DNA from: an uncultured bacterium
GTDB taxonomy: Bacteria > Bacillota_I > Bacilli_A > RFN20 > CAG-826
DNA: 64,000 nucleotides
Assembly (NCBI GenBank): GCA_949297445.1
Contig: CASFSS010000017.1
Span: 1-64,000, forward strand
Direction of reading: 5' to 3'
This document shows, piece by piece, positions 1 through 7,128 of the stretch. How positions within the stretch are numbered: the first letter of the stretch is position 1; each line of letters begins with the position of its first letter. The notes under the pieces were generated by a model, which ran no database searches, was not told the DNA's origin, and was given only the letters and a program-made list of their open reading frames with translations. A program made the translations under genes and the position numbers.

Positions 1-108
1 CGACGAAGACCCGTTTACGGGTAGCTAAGGACAAAAGCAAGCGGTGGTCCGCATTTCGCCCTAGAGGAGGGCGGCTAGTAGTGGAGGGCTAATATCTGCC
101 CGTCTATG
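1..108 (+). ncRNA. 3' portion of a structured non-coding RNA, class not identified
   Basis: This stretch is far more GC-rich than its surroundings and carries no convincing reading frame. Four perfect hairpins follow each other: ACCCG/CGGGT at 9-22, GCGG/CCGC at 41-52, CGCCCT/AGGGCG at 57-73 and GGGC/GCCC at 86-101. A strong terminator-like hairpin follows at 114-132. The 5' part lies outside the window. I looked for the conserved segments of RNase P RNA, tmRNA, SRP RNA, 6S RNA, glmS and common riboswitches and found none, so the class is left open. The strand is inferred from the downstream hairpin and could be wrong. Confidence 0.45.
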
Positions 109-140
109 AAAAACCACCGGATCGTCCGGTGGATATTTAT
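109..140. terminator. Bidirectional terminator hairpin
   Basis: A perfect 7-bp stem CCACCGG/CCGGTGG (114-120 with 126-132, loop ATCGT) is preceded by AAAAA and followed by an A/T-rich tract. Read on the minus strand the hairpin is followed by TTTTT, the better U-tract. On the plus strand it is followed only by ATATTTATTAT. It can end the RNA at 1-108 and anything reading in from the right. Confidence 0.6.
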
Positions 141-144
141 TATA

Positions 145-181
145 ATAAAAAGTTTTTTGTGCTATAAAAAGTTTTTTATGC
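145..181. repeat. Two imperfect tandem AT-rich units
   Basis: The motif ATAAAAAGTTTTTT followed by GTGC or ATGC occurs twice in tandem. Each unit is itself nearly palindromic. No function is evident. The rest of 133-269 is AT-rich filler apart from a tRNA-like segment at 186-270. Confidence 0.4.
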
Positions 182-269
182 AAAATAAAAACCTACTTAT
201 GCAGGCTCAAATTTAAAAATTATGACAATAAATATGCGATATAGAGGTTCGAACCCCTAGTTTTTGGCA

Positions 270-310
270 CAAAAAAAGGCTTGATAGGCAATATTTATTG
301 TATCAAACCT
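270..310 (-). terminator. Rho-independent terminator of tRNA-Gly
   Basis: On the minus strand, 12 bases past the CCA end of tRNA-Gly, AGGTTTGATA pairs with TATCAAGCCT (one G-T pair) around a 14-base loop and is followed by seven T residues. Confidence 0.75.
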
Positions 311-322
311 ATGCTTTCAATT

Positions 323-396
323 TGGAGCAGGCGACGGGAATCGAACCCGCGTAATTAGCTTGGAAGGCTAAGGCTCTACCATTAAACTACGCCTGC
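323..396 (-). tRNA. tRNA-Gly (UCC anticodon)
   Basis: The minus strand folds as a complete cloverleaf. The acceptor stem is GCAGGCG/CGCCTGC. The D-arm contains AATGGTAGAG. The anticodon stem TTAGC/GCTAA presents CTTCCAA, with UCC as anticodon. The T-arm is CGGG-TTCGATT-CCCG. The 3' end is T-CCA, with CCA encoded in the DNA. It decodes GGA and GGG, and probably other Gly codons by wobble. It has its own promoter-like sequence upstream and terminator downstream, so it appears to be a monocistronic unit. Confidence 0.95.
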
Positions 397-415
397 AGCG
401 ACCTTTTTTGTGTCG

Positions 416-443
416 ATAGTAATATTAATACAAATCGCAACAA
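416..443 (-). promoter_or_regulatory. Candidate promoter of tRNA-Gly
   Basis: The minus strand reads TTGTTG, 16 bp, TACTAT, predicting a start near 409, about 13 bases before the mature tRNA. Both hexamers are imperfect. Confidence 0.4.
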
Positions 444-462
444 AAATGTAGGTCTTTTTTTC

Positions 463-765
463 TTAACTGACTAATTTTTTTAAATCGCGTAACGGAATAT
501 AGCCGATGCGACGATTTTTTATTTCGCCGTCCACTAAATAAATTAATGATGGAATGCTAGAGATGCCGTATTTGCGGGCCAATTCTGGCAACTCGTCAAC
601 ATTTACTTTCATGATTGTTAATTCGTTATCTTCTTTTGATAAATCTTCAACAAGAGGTGAAAGCATTTGACATGGTCCGCACCAATCGGCGTAAAAATCG
701 ACTAATACGCGTCCTTTATTTAAATTTTCTTCAAATGTTTTAGTGTTATCAACGTGTAGCAACAT
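463..765 (-). CDS. trxA: Thioredoxin
   Basis: Small cytosolic dithiol-disulfide oxidoreductase that reduces protein disulfides with electrons from thioredoxin reductase. The 100-residue protein carries the canonical active site WCGPC at 28-32, preceded by the strand VDFYADW. The conserved cis-proline segment is SSIPSLIYL, and the family's lysine/glutamate pattern precedes it. Length is normal for the family. The start is fixed by a strong AAGGAGG nine bases upstream. It is the last gene of a minus-strand run CPBP-TraX-trxA; its SD overlaps the end of the TraX-like gene. No thioredoxin reductase lies in the window. Confidence 0.95.
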   Translation of the reverse strand: MLLHVDNTKTFEENLNKGRVLVDFYADWCGPCQMLSPLVEDLSKEDNELTIMKVNVDELPELARKYGISSIPSLIYLVDGEIKNRRIGYIPLRDLKKLVS

Positions 766-778
766 GCAGTTTTCCTCC

Positions 779-1678
779 TTACACCAAATATATTAAATAA
801 AAAATTGCATAAATGATAATAAGATGCACTACAAAATAAAAATATGAACCATATTGGAACCATTTTGCGTTATAGCCACGTTTACCGTTATAAAAGATAA
901 AAAAGATACCGGCAAAAATTGACCATGTTTGAATGGAAGCGTTATAGACATCAAAGCCTAAATACATGGCTAAATAAATAATGATATTGGCTAAAATCGT
1001 TGTAGTAAGACAGGCCATATTGACGATTGAGATATAGTTTTTTGTAGCCATTAAGGTAGCGTTATCGACGGTCGATAAATCAATTGTCTTTGCCATGATT
1101 TTTCTAGCAATCATATGTCCGCTATAAAAGCCTAAAGTCAACATAAGGCCAAATAAGCCGTAACCGGTTCTTAAATAAAATGGTAACCATAAAATGCTAG
1201 TTTCTGGGTTTTTTAACTCATATAAATCGATAGCAAAATTTAAGACAAGATAGGCTAATGGCAAGATAGCTAAAGCTTTTGCCCATTTTCGTTTGTCGAG
1301 CAAAAGCATCAAAATTAATCCGTTGATCAATAAATCATTAAAGGGGGACGGATACGCGAATGTATGGTCGAAACAATAATAAATAATCGCTAGAAAGGTT
1401 ATTATGATTACGTTGGCAATGAGTAGACGCAATATATATTTATGGACATTTTTTGATTTAAATACTCCTTCCACCAGCATAAAGATAAAAAGCGGAAAGG
1501 CAAGCCGACCGATGATACGAAAAATATCACCTGTCAAAATCATTGCGCTATTATTTTCCTCGGCATACCATAACAAAAAGACCCCGATATGGTCGATTGT
1601 CATGAGAACAAGGGCGATAATTTTTAGCGCGAATTCGTTTAATATTTGCGCTTTATTGATTCTTAAAGTATCTTCCAT
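779..1678 (-). CDS. TraX-family integral membrane protein
   Basis: The 299-residue polytopic membrane protein has about eight hydrophobic segments. Its N-terminal third carries the TraX family signature: LKIIALVLMTIDHIG followed by RIIGRLAFPLFIFMLVEG. The founding member, F-plasmid TraX, is linked to N-acetylation of pilin. Chromosomal Bacillota homologues are common and of unknown substrate, so an acyl-transfer role is only inferred. There is no pilus gene here. The ATG lies two bases past the TAA of the CPBP gene, so translation is probably coupled; no strong SD is visible. Confidence 0.8.
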   Translation of the reverse strand: MEDTLRINKAQILNEFALKIIALVLMTIDHIGVFLLWYAEENNSAMILTGDIFRIIGRLAFPLFIFMLVEGVFKSKNVHKYILRLLIANVIIITFLAIIYYCFDHTFAYPSPFNDLLINGLILMLLLDKRKWAKALAILPLAYLVLNFAIDLYELKNPETSILWLPFYLRTGYGLFGLMLTLGFYSGHMIARKIMAKTIDLSTVDNATLMATKNYISIVNMACLTTTILANIIIYLAMYLGFDVYNASIQTWSIFAGIFFIFYNGKRGYNAKWFQYGSYFYFVVHLIIIYAIFYLIYLV

Positions 1679-1679
1679 T

Positions 1680-2477
1680 TTATTCGATAAGAATGGTGGC
1701 TAACACACTGAAAAGATTATTGGTAATGTGACAAGCTACCGAACAAGCAAACCCAAAATAGTGGTATAAGAATGTCAATACACCAGCGGCGTACATGTAG
1801 ATAGGTAGATTGAGCAACTCATTGACAATATTTGTGGCGGTAAAATCAAAATGTATTAAAGCAAAAACAATTATTGTTAAAGGATAGGCAAGAGCAACGT
1901 GAATTCTTTTTGCAAAACTAAATAAACCGACGCGATAGGTCAACTCTTCGCATATCGGACCGATAATTCCAAGAATAATAATAGACAAGAAAGGATATCC
2001 ACTGATGAGTGCATTCATCGTGGACTCGTTGTTGTTATCGGTGATGTCATAAAAAAGAGAAATGGCCGAATTATATACTAAATTAAAAAATATTATTGAT
2101 ATAAAACCGGCAATGGTAAAAACATATGGTTTCCAACCTTTAAATGTCTTAAGAAGCGGTTTATAGTTGGGAAAAATCGTCAGTACTAACGCAAGAAAAA
2201 GAATCGAGTAAGCCGTAAAGTTAACTAGTGCTGAATATACTATGCTATCGGTCGGGAAAATCAACGCTCCAATCAAAGATGCAATCAAGCCAATTAATTG
2301 GAAGCCTAGCCAACCGCCAAAAAACAATAATAGTTCGGTATAAATCGGCAAATATGTTGTTTTGTCTAACCTCGTTTTATTTATTGTTTCGTTTTTTGTG
2401 TGACAGTGGGGACAGACATCCAATCGGTCGTCGAAGTTTTTACCACATTTTTCACAAGTTGTTGCTTTATAAATCAT
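1680..2477 (-). CDS. CPBP-family intramembrane metalloprotease with N-terminal zinc ribbon
   Basis: Membrane protease of the CPBP (CAAX/abortive-infection) family. Seen directly: an N-terminal zinc ribbon with CxxC at 8-11 and 22-25, then multiple membrane segments. The family motifs follow: EExxxR (E177, E178, R182), FxxxH (FALIH, H209) and a C-terminal HxxxN. Bacterial members are implicated in bacteriocin immunity or protein processing; the substrate here is unknown. I prefer the ATG at 2477 over the in-frame ATG at 2495. The latter would lie at the -10 region, while 2477 sits 6 bases after TATTAT and 8 after TATATT, fitting a leaderless or nearly leaderless mRNA. First gene of a run with the TraX-like gene and trxA. 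Confidence 0.85.
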   Translation of the reverse strand: MIYKATTCEKCGKNFDDRLDVCPHCHTKNETINKTRLDKTTYLPIYTELLLFFGGWLGFQLIGLIASLIGALIFPTDSIVYSALVNFTAYSILFLALVLTIFPNYKPLLKTFKGWKPYVFTIAGFISIIFFNLVYNSAISLFYDITDNNNESTMNALISGYPFLSIIILGIIGPICEELTYRVGLFSFAKRIHVALAYPLTIIVFALIHFDFTATNIVNELLNLPIYMYAAGVLTFLYHYFGFACSVACHITNNLFSVLATILIE

Positions 2478-2483
2478 AAAAAA

Positions 2484-2515
2484 ATAATATATCATCTTAA
2501 ATAAATACTCTACAA
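2484..2515 (-). promoter_or_regulatory. Promoter of the CPBP-traX-trxA run
   Basis: Minus strand TTGTAG (2515-2510), 18 bp, TATATT (2491-2486); an overlapping TATTAT ends at 2484, exactly six bases before ATG 2477. No SD precedes the start. Confidence 0.45.
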
Positions 2516-2528
2516 AACTTTTATTTTC

Positions 2529-2540
2529 TATAATAAAAAT
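2529..2540 (+). promoter_or_regulatory. Leaderless-type -10 box of yigZ
   Basis: A perfect TATAAT at 2529-2534 is followed by six bases and then ATG, so the usual start site (7 bases past the -10 box) is the A of the ATG. No good -35 box and no SD are visible. Confidence 0.6.
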
Positions 2541-3146
2541 ATGCGCACTGTTTTGACGCCAACTATAAGTTCAATCAAATGCAAAAAATCGGAATTTATT
2601 GCCATCATTTTGCATGTTGATACCGAAAAAGAAGTTTATGAGCAACTAATAAAGATAAAAAAAGATTATCCAAAAGCTAAACACTATTGCTATGCTTATC
2701 GAATTAACGAGAAATATCGTTCAAGCGATGATAAGGAGCCTAGCGGGACGGCTGGAGCTCCCCTTATGCAATTAATAAATCAAAACGAGCTTGATGAAGT
2801 CTTATTGGTGGTGGTTCGCTATTTTGGCGGTGTGCTATTAGGGGCAAGCAATTTGCTTCGCACTTATTTGCAAGCCGGCGAGGCCGTTATAAAGAGTGCC
2901 AAATTTTATAAAATTGTTTATTTTTACCAATATCACGTGGAAGCCGATTATGATATTTATCAGAAAATTCTTGCTTTTGGAAATTCCGTAAAAGCTTTAT
3001 TTGAAAATATTGATTATGGGACTACAATTAAATTTAGCATGTTAACCATCGATGATTGTTATGATAGTATCGCTTCCTTGCTTTTAAAAAAGGGAAACGT
3101 GACCATCGCTAACAAGACAAAGAAGTATATTATAGAAGAGGTGTAA
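2541..3146 (+). CDS. yigZ: YigZ/IMPACT-family protein (UPF0029)
   Basis: Homologue of E. coli YigZ and B. subtilis YvyE. The N-terminal UPF0029/IMPACT domain carries SSDDKEPSGTAGAPLM and the glycine-rich VVVRYFGGVLLG signature. The C-terminal part is the small DUF1949-type domain. Length of 201 residues is normal. The biochemical role is unsettled; eukaryotic IMPACT acts in translation control, which does not establish the bacterial function. The start is chosen because ATG lies exactly at the predicted +1 of a TATAAT box and no SD exists. pepP follows after two bases with its own SD. Confidence 0.9.
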   Translation: MRTVLTPTISSIKCKKSEFIAIILHVDTEKEVYEQLIKIKKDYPKAKHYCYAYRINEKYRSSDDKEPSGTAGAPLMQLINQNELDEVLLVVVRYFGGVLLGASNLLRTYLQAGEAVIKSAKFYKIVYFYQYHVEADYDIYQKILAFGNSVKALFENIDYGTTIKFSMLTIDDCYDSIASLLLKKGNVTIANKTKKYIIEEV

Positions 3147-3148
3147 AA

Positions 3149-4414
3149 ATGCATAAAAATGAATATAGACGTCGACGACGAGAATTAATAAGTTTATTAA
3201 ACGATGACTCATTGGCGATTATTTTTTCTGGCGTCGAGAAAAAAAGTAGTGCCGATCAAACATATCCATTTGAAGTTAATCGTAATTTTTATTATCTGAC
3301 AGGCATCGCTCAAGAAAATAGCGTTTTAGTAATTGTTAAAACCGCCTTAGAATGCCATGAATATCTTTTTATTGACGAAAAAGATCCAACGATTGAAAAA
3401 TGGACCGGATACAAGCTATCCATCGAAGATGCACGCGAATTATCCGGCTTAGATAACGTTTTATTAACATCGTCCTTTGAAGGAAAGATTAACTCGCTTT
3501 TTGATGCGAGTGGTTCGCACTTTGGTTCAATTAAAACTCTTTATTTAGATTTGGACAAAGAAATAAAAATCCAAGAAGCGACCTCTACCCACGAATACCA
3601 AAAAAGCATGCTAGAGAGTCATCCTGAATTAAAAGACGCCGTCGTTGATATTTTCCCGCTCATTGCTAGAATGCGCATGAAAAAATCGAAAGAAGAAATT
3701 GCTTTGATTAAAGAAGCTATCAAAACGACTGAAATAGGTTTATTAAATGTTTTAAAAGAATTGTCTCCTGGCCGATATGAGTATAATTTGCGCAACGTCT
3801 TCGAATTTAATGTCAAAGAAGTTTCCGACGCAAAAATTGCTTTTCCGAGCATTGTTGCCGGTGGCAAAAATGGCGTTATTTTGCACTATCCTAGTGCCTC
3901 ATCGTCTTTAAAAGACGGTGAGCTTGTTTTGCTAGATGTCGGTGCTTCTTATGAATTTTATAATGGCGACATTTCTAGAACCTATCCTATCGGTGGTAAA
4001 TTTAGCCCTCTTCAAAAACAAATTTATGAAATCGTTTTAGGTTGTAACAAAGCAACTATTAAATTTATGCGTCCTGGTTTAACCTTAAAAGAAATCAATG
4101 ATTTTGCCACCAATTATTTGGCAGAAGAATGTTTTGCCCAAGGTTTAATCGAAAGTAAAGATGCTATTCGTGATGTTTACTATCATAGTGTCTCACATCA
4201 TTTGGGTTTGGATGTTCATGATGTAGGTGACCGCTCCTTGCCGCTTGAAGAAGGCAATGTTATCACCTGTGAGCCTGGCTTATATTTTAAAAAATATGGA
4301 ATTGGTGTTCGTATTGAAGATGACATTTTAATTACCGCAGACGGTTCTCTTAATTTATCGAGCGACATTATAAAGGAAGTCGCTGATATCGAAAGATTTT
4401 TGATTAGCAAATAA
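3149..4414 (+). CDS. pepP: Xaa-Pro aminopeptidase (M24B family)
   Basis: Cytosolic metallo-aminopeptidase removing N-terminal residues that precede proline. The 421-residue protein has an N-terminal AMP_N-type domain and a C-terminal pita-bread catalytic domain. The five metal ligands can be placed: the first Asp in LLDVGASYEF, the second in NGDISRTY, His in SVSHHLGLDVHD, Glu in CEPGLYF and Glu in VRIEDD. Start ATG has GAGGTG seven bases upstream and lies two bases after yigZ, so the two are probably cotranscribed. No terminator is evident before glpK. Confidence 0.93.
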   Translation: MHKNEYRRRRRELISLLNDDSLAIIFSGVEKKSSADQTYPFEVNRNFYYLTGIAQENSVLVIVKTALECHEYLFIDEKDPTIEKWTGYKLSIEDARELSGLDNVLLTSSFEGKINSLFDASGSHFGSIKTLYLDLDKEIKIQEATSTHEYQKSMLESHPELKDAVVDIFPLIARMRMKKSKEEIALIKEAIKTTEIGLLNVLKELSPGRYEYNLRNVFEFNVKEVSDAKIAFPSIVAGGKNGVILHYPSASSSLKDGELVLLDVGASYEFYNGDISRTYPIGGKFSPLQKQIYEIVLGCNKATIKFMRPGLTLKEINDFATNYLAEECFAQGLIESKDAIRDVYYHSVSHHLGLDVHDVGDRSLPLEEGNVITCEPGLYFKKYGIGVRIEDDILITADGSLNLSSDIIKEVADIERFLISK

Positions 4415-4453
4415 TATTTTTAGACATATCTTTTATAAACTTTCCTAAAAAGT

Positions 4454-4465
4454 TATAATTTAGTC
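4454..4465 (+). promoter_or_regulatory. Leaderless-type -10 box of glpK
   Basis: TATAAT at 4454-4459, six bases, then ATG at 4466. The predicted +1 coincides with the start codon. No SD is present and the -35 region is weak. Confidence 0.6.
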
Positions 4466-5941
4466 ATGCATAAATACATTTTATCGATTGACCAAGGTAC
4501 AACTTCCACTAGGGCTATTTTGTTTAATAAAAAAGGCGAAGCACGTTATCGAGCTTTCCGCGAATTAACTTGTCTTTTTCCTAAAGAAGGATATGTCGAA
4601 TTAGATCCTGTCCAAATTTGGATTAGTGTAGTTGATGTAATTAACGAAGTGCTAATTACCGCCAATAAAACGATGGCGGATATCGATTCTATTGGTATAA
4701 CCAATCAACGAGAAACGACGATAATATGGGATCGTTTGACTGGAAAGCCAATTTATAACGCCATTGTGTGGCAATCGCGTCAATCGCAAGAAATTTGTGA
4801 CCGTTTTATTGAAAAGAAAGAATTTATTCATGAACGGACGGGCTTATTAATTAATTCGTATTTTTCTGCATCCAAAATTCGTTTTATTTTAGAAAATGTT
4901 CCCGGGGCGATGGAGCGAGCAAAAAAAGGTGAATTATTATTTGGCACGGTGGATACATGGATTTTATATCGTTTAACATTGGGAAAAGTGCACGCGACCG
5001 ATATAACAAACGCTTCGCGAACCCTTTTATTTAATATTTTTACAAAAGACTGGGATGACGAACTTTTGGCGCTTTTCGACATTCCTAAAGTTATGCTACC
5101 AACCATTAAACCCTCTTCTTATGATTATGGACCGGCTTCATATTTTTCAGAAACCGTTCATATCCAAGCGATGGCCGGTGATCAGCATGCTGCTTTATTT
5201 GGTCAAAATTGTTTTAAACCCGGTGACTTTAAAAATACCTATGGCACCGGTTGCTTTATGTTAGTCAATACTGGCACTAAGCCAGTTTTATCGAAAAAAG
5301 GCTTATTGACGACAATCGCTTGGCAAATCGGTGACGAAGTAGTTTACGCACTAGAAGGCTCGGTTTTTGTCGGTGGTGCAGCTGTTCAGTGGTTACGCGA
5401 CGGCTTAAAAATTATTGATAGCGCCGCTGAAAGTGAAATAGAAGCATTAAAAGTTAAAGATAGTGATGGAGTTTATGTGGTACCATCTTTTGTTGGGCTA
5501 GGCACCCCTTATTGGGATAGCGATGTTCGTGGTGCTCTTTTTGGACTTACAAGAGCGAGTACCAAAAGCCACATATGCCGCGCGACTCTAGAGGCGATTG
5601 CTTTTCAAAGCAAAGATGTGATTGATGTGATGAAGGAAGAGGCAAACATTGCCATTGATACGATTCGCGTCGATGGTGGTGCGACGGCTAATAACGTCTT
5701 AATGCAGTTTCAAAGCGACATATGCCGCGCGACAATTCTTCGCCCCGCCTGTTTAGAAACGACTTCGTTAGGTGTCGCTTATCTAGCTGGTTTACACTCC
5801 GGTTTTTATAATGATTTAAACGAAATTGCCAAATTGCATACGATTGAGAAAATCTATAAACCAAAAATGGCTAAGGCCAAGGTGGATAAAAAATGTGTCG
5901 GTTGGCAAAAAGCCATCATGGCGACGAGGGCTTTTAAATGA
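4466..5941 (+). CDS. glpK: Glycerol kinase
   Basis: ATP-dependent phosphorylation of glycerol to sn-glycerol 3-phosphate, feeding glycolysis and lipid synthesis. The 491-residue FGGY kinase has N-terminal SIDQGTTSTRA (phosphate-binding), GITNQRET, IVWQSRQ, MAGDQHAALFGQ, YGTGCFMLVNTG and DGGATANN. In enterococcal and bacillary enzymes an exposed YHFYG-type loop just before MAGDQ holds the histidine phosphorylated by HPr. Here that stretch reads YDYGPASYF (219-227) and has no histidine. It overlaps the next gene by four bases (ATGA). No glpF or glpD is in the window. Confidence 0.96.
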   Translation: MHKYILSIDQGTTSTRAILFNKKGEARYRAFRELTCLFPKEGYVELDPVQIWISVVDVINEVLITANKTMADIDSIGITNQRETTIIWDRLTGKPIYNAIVWQSRQSQEICDRFIEKKEFIHERTGLLINSYFSASKIRFILENVPGAMERAKKGELLFGTVDTWILYRLTLGKVHATDITNASRTLLFNIFTKDWDDELLALFDIPKVMLPTIKPSSYDYGPASYFSETVHIQAMAGDQHAALFGQNCFKPGDFKNTYGTGCFMLVNTGTKPVLSKKGLLTTIAWQIGDEVVYALEGSVFVGGAAVQWLRDGLKIIDSAAESEIEALKVKDSDGVYVVPSFVGLGTPYWDSDVRGALFGLTRASTKSHICRATLEAIAFQSKDVIDVMKEEANIAIDTIRVDGGATANNVLMQFQSDICRATILRPACLETTSLGVAYLAGLHSGFYNDLNEIAKLHTIEKIYKPKMAKAKVDKKCVGWQKAIMATRAFK

Positions 5942-7074
5942 GTGAAGGTGTCAATCGAATTGTCGTTTTAAAAAAAGAGCAGTTTGATGTCGTTTATCAC
6001 CAATTAGGTGTCAATCCGCGCATCGATAAAGATTATATTTACGATTTATATTTAGATGCGACCAATAATGCCCAAGCGATGATGGACGCTAATGTTTTAG
6101 GCCGTTTTATTCCCCTTAACCCAATTGTGTTAATTCTCTATTTAGTTCATGAATGTGGTTATTTGCTCGATGCGACTAATAAAACTTGTGAGGAGTTAAA
6201 AAAGAACGATATATTTCATCAAAAAATCGTTTCGGCTTCTTTAGATAAATATTTCACCAACGAGCATTTATCACTGCGAAACGAGTCGGCAATTTCAAAA
6301 TATATGCCGCAAATTTCGACGCCAACAATTTATTTAAATTTTATCATTGGTGCGCTTAATCGCTATGCCAAAAAATCCCCCAAAGAGACACTCATTATCG
6401 ACATTATGAAAAAAGGCTTTTTAATGATGAAAGCGATTGACGATTTAATGGTGAATGGCTTTGCGACAGAAGCTTTTTCCACCTGGCGGACCTTACACGA
6501 AACCGAATGCATTTTAAAATTGCTAGATAGTGGTGGCCAAGCGACCATCGATGCTTATTTAAAGCATATGAACTACGCAATGGCGTTTCGAGGCGCTATT
6601 CCATCGAAAGAAAAAACCGATGAAGTTTTCATCCAAATTAAAAGCGAAATGGCCGATCATGGCTTAAAGAGTAAAGATATGAAAAAGTTTATCGAATATG
6701 GTTGGCTATATTCCCTTTCGCCCGTAGAAGAAATAAAATTAAATTTCCGCGACGGTGTCGAAAAGGCCGCCAAATTATCTAATTACTCGCGCATTTACGA
6801 GATGGCTAGCGAAATCGCTCATAGTTCACCAATTTTGATTTATTCGCGACCAAATTATTTTTTCCATTTGACTTTAATTAACATGTACGAATCCTTTTTT
6901 AGAATGGAAGAAATGTTTAAAAAATTCTTTATGAATAGCGCTAGCGAAAAAGAACAAAAACATTATTTATTGATGCGCAAAGTGTATCTAAGCGAAATGC
7001 TCGCTATTCACGAGCACGAAAGAAAGTTGTTTTCCGCGCTTGGAAAGACTAATCCGGATAATAGTTCAAAATAA
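5938..7074 (+). CDS. Uncharacterised protein, DUF5677-like
   Basis: The 378-residue soluble protein is mostly helical. Two stretches resemble the DUF5677 family: a central segment around residues 170-200 with FATEAFSTWRTLHETECILKLL, and a later YEMASEIAHSS. The family is of unknown function and occurs widely in accessory gene neighbourhoods. No signal peptide or clear membrane segment. It starts inside the glpK stop (ATGA), so it is translated from the glpK mRNA, yet nothing ties it to glycerol use. A bidirectional terminator follows. Assignment to the family is by eye. Confidence 0.7.
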   Translation: MSEGVNRIVVLKKEQFDVVYHQLGVNPRIDKDYIYDLYLDATNNAQAMMDANVLGRFIPLNPIVLILYLVHECGYLLDATNKTCEELKKNDIFHQKIVSASLDKYFTNEHLSLRNESAISKYMPQISTPTIYLNFIIGALNRYAKKSPKETLIIDIMKKGFLMMKAIDDLMVNGFATEAFSTWRTLHETECILKLLDSGGQATIDAYLKHMNYAMAFRGAIPSKEKTDEVFIQIKSEMADHGLKSKDMKKFIEYGWLYSLSPVEEIKLNFRDGVEKAAKLSNYSRIYEMASEIAHSSPILIYSRPNYFFHLTLINMYESFFRMEEMFKKFFMNSASEKEQKHYLLMRKVYLSEMLAIHEHERKLFSALGKTNPDNSSK

Positions 7075-7087
7075 GGTTTATAAGCAA

Positions 7088-7126
7088 CAAAAAAAGCGGT
7101 AAAAACCGCTTTTTATTTTATTTTTT
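7088..7126. terminator. Bidirectional terminator between convergent genes
   Basis: AGCGGT/ACCGCT (7095-7110, loop AAAA) flanked by A-runs on the left and T-runs on the right. It serves the glpK unit on the plus strand and the TGS-kinase on the minus strand. Confidence 0.85.
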
Positions 7127-7128
7127 AA

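Noticed and set aside
1-108. RNase P RNA, tmRNA or SRP RNA
   Set aside because: None of the invariant segments of these RNAs can be found in the visible part.
1404-1703. Plus-strand reading frame of 99 codons
   Set aside because: Lies fully antisense to the traX-like gene, has no SD and no protein-like composition; a shadow frame. The same holds for frames such as 16101-16358, 39418-39657 and 46981-47280.
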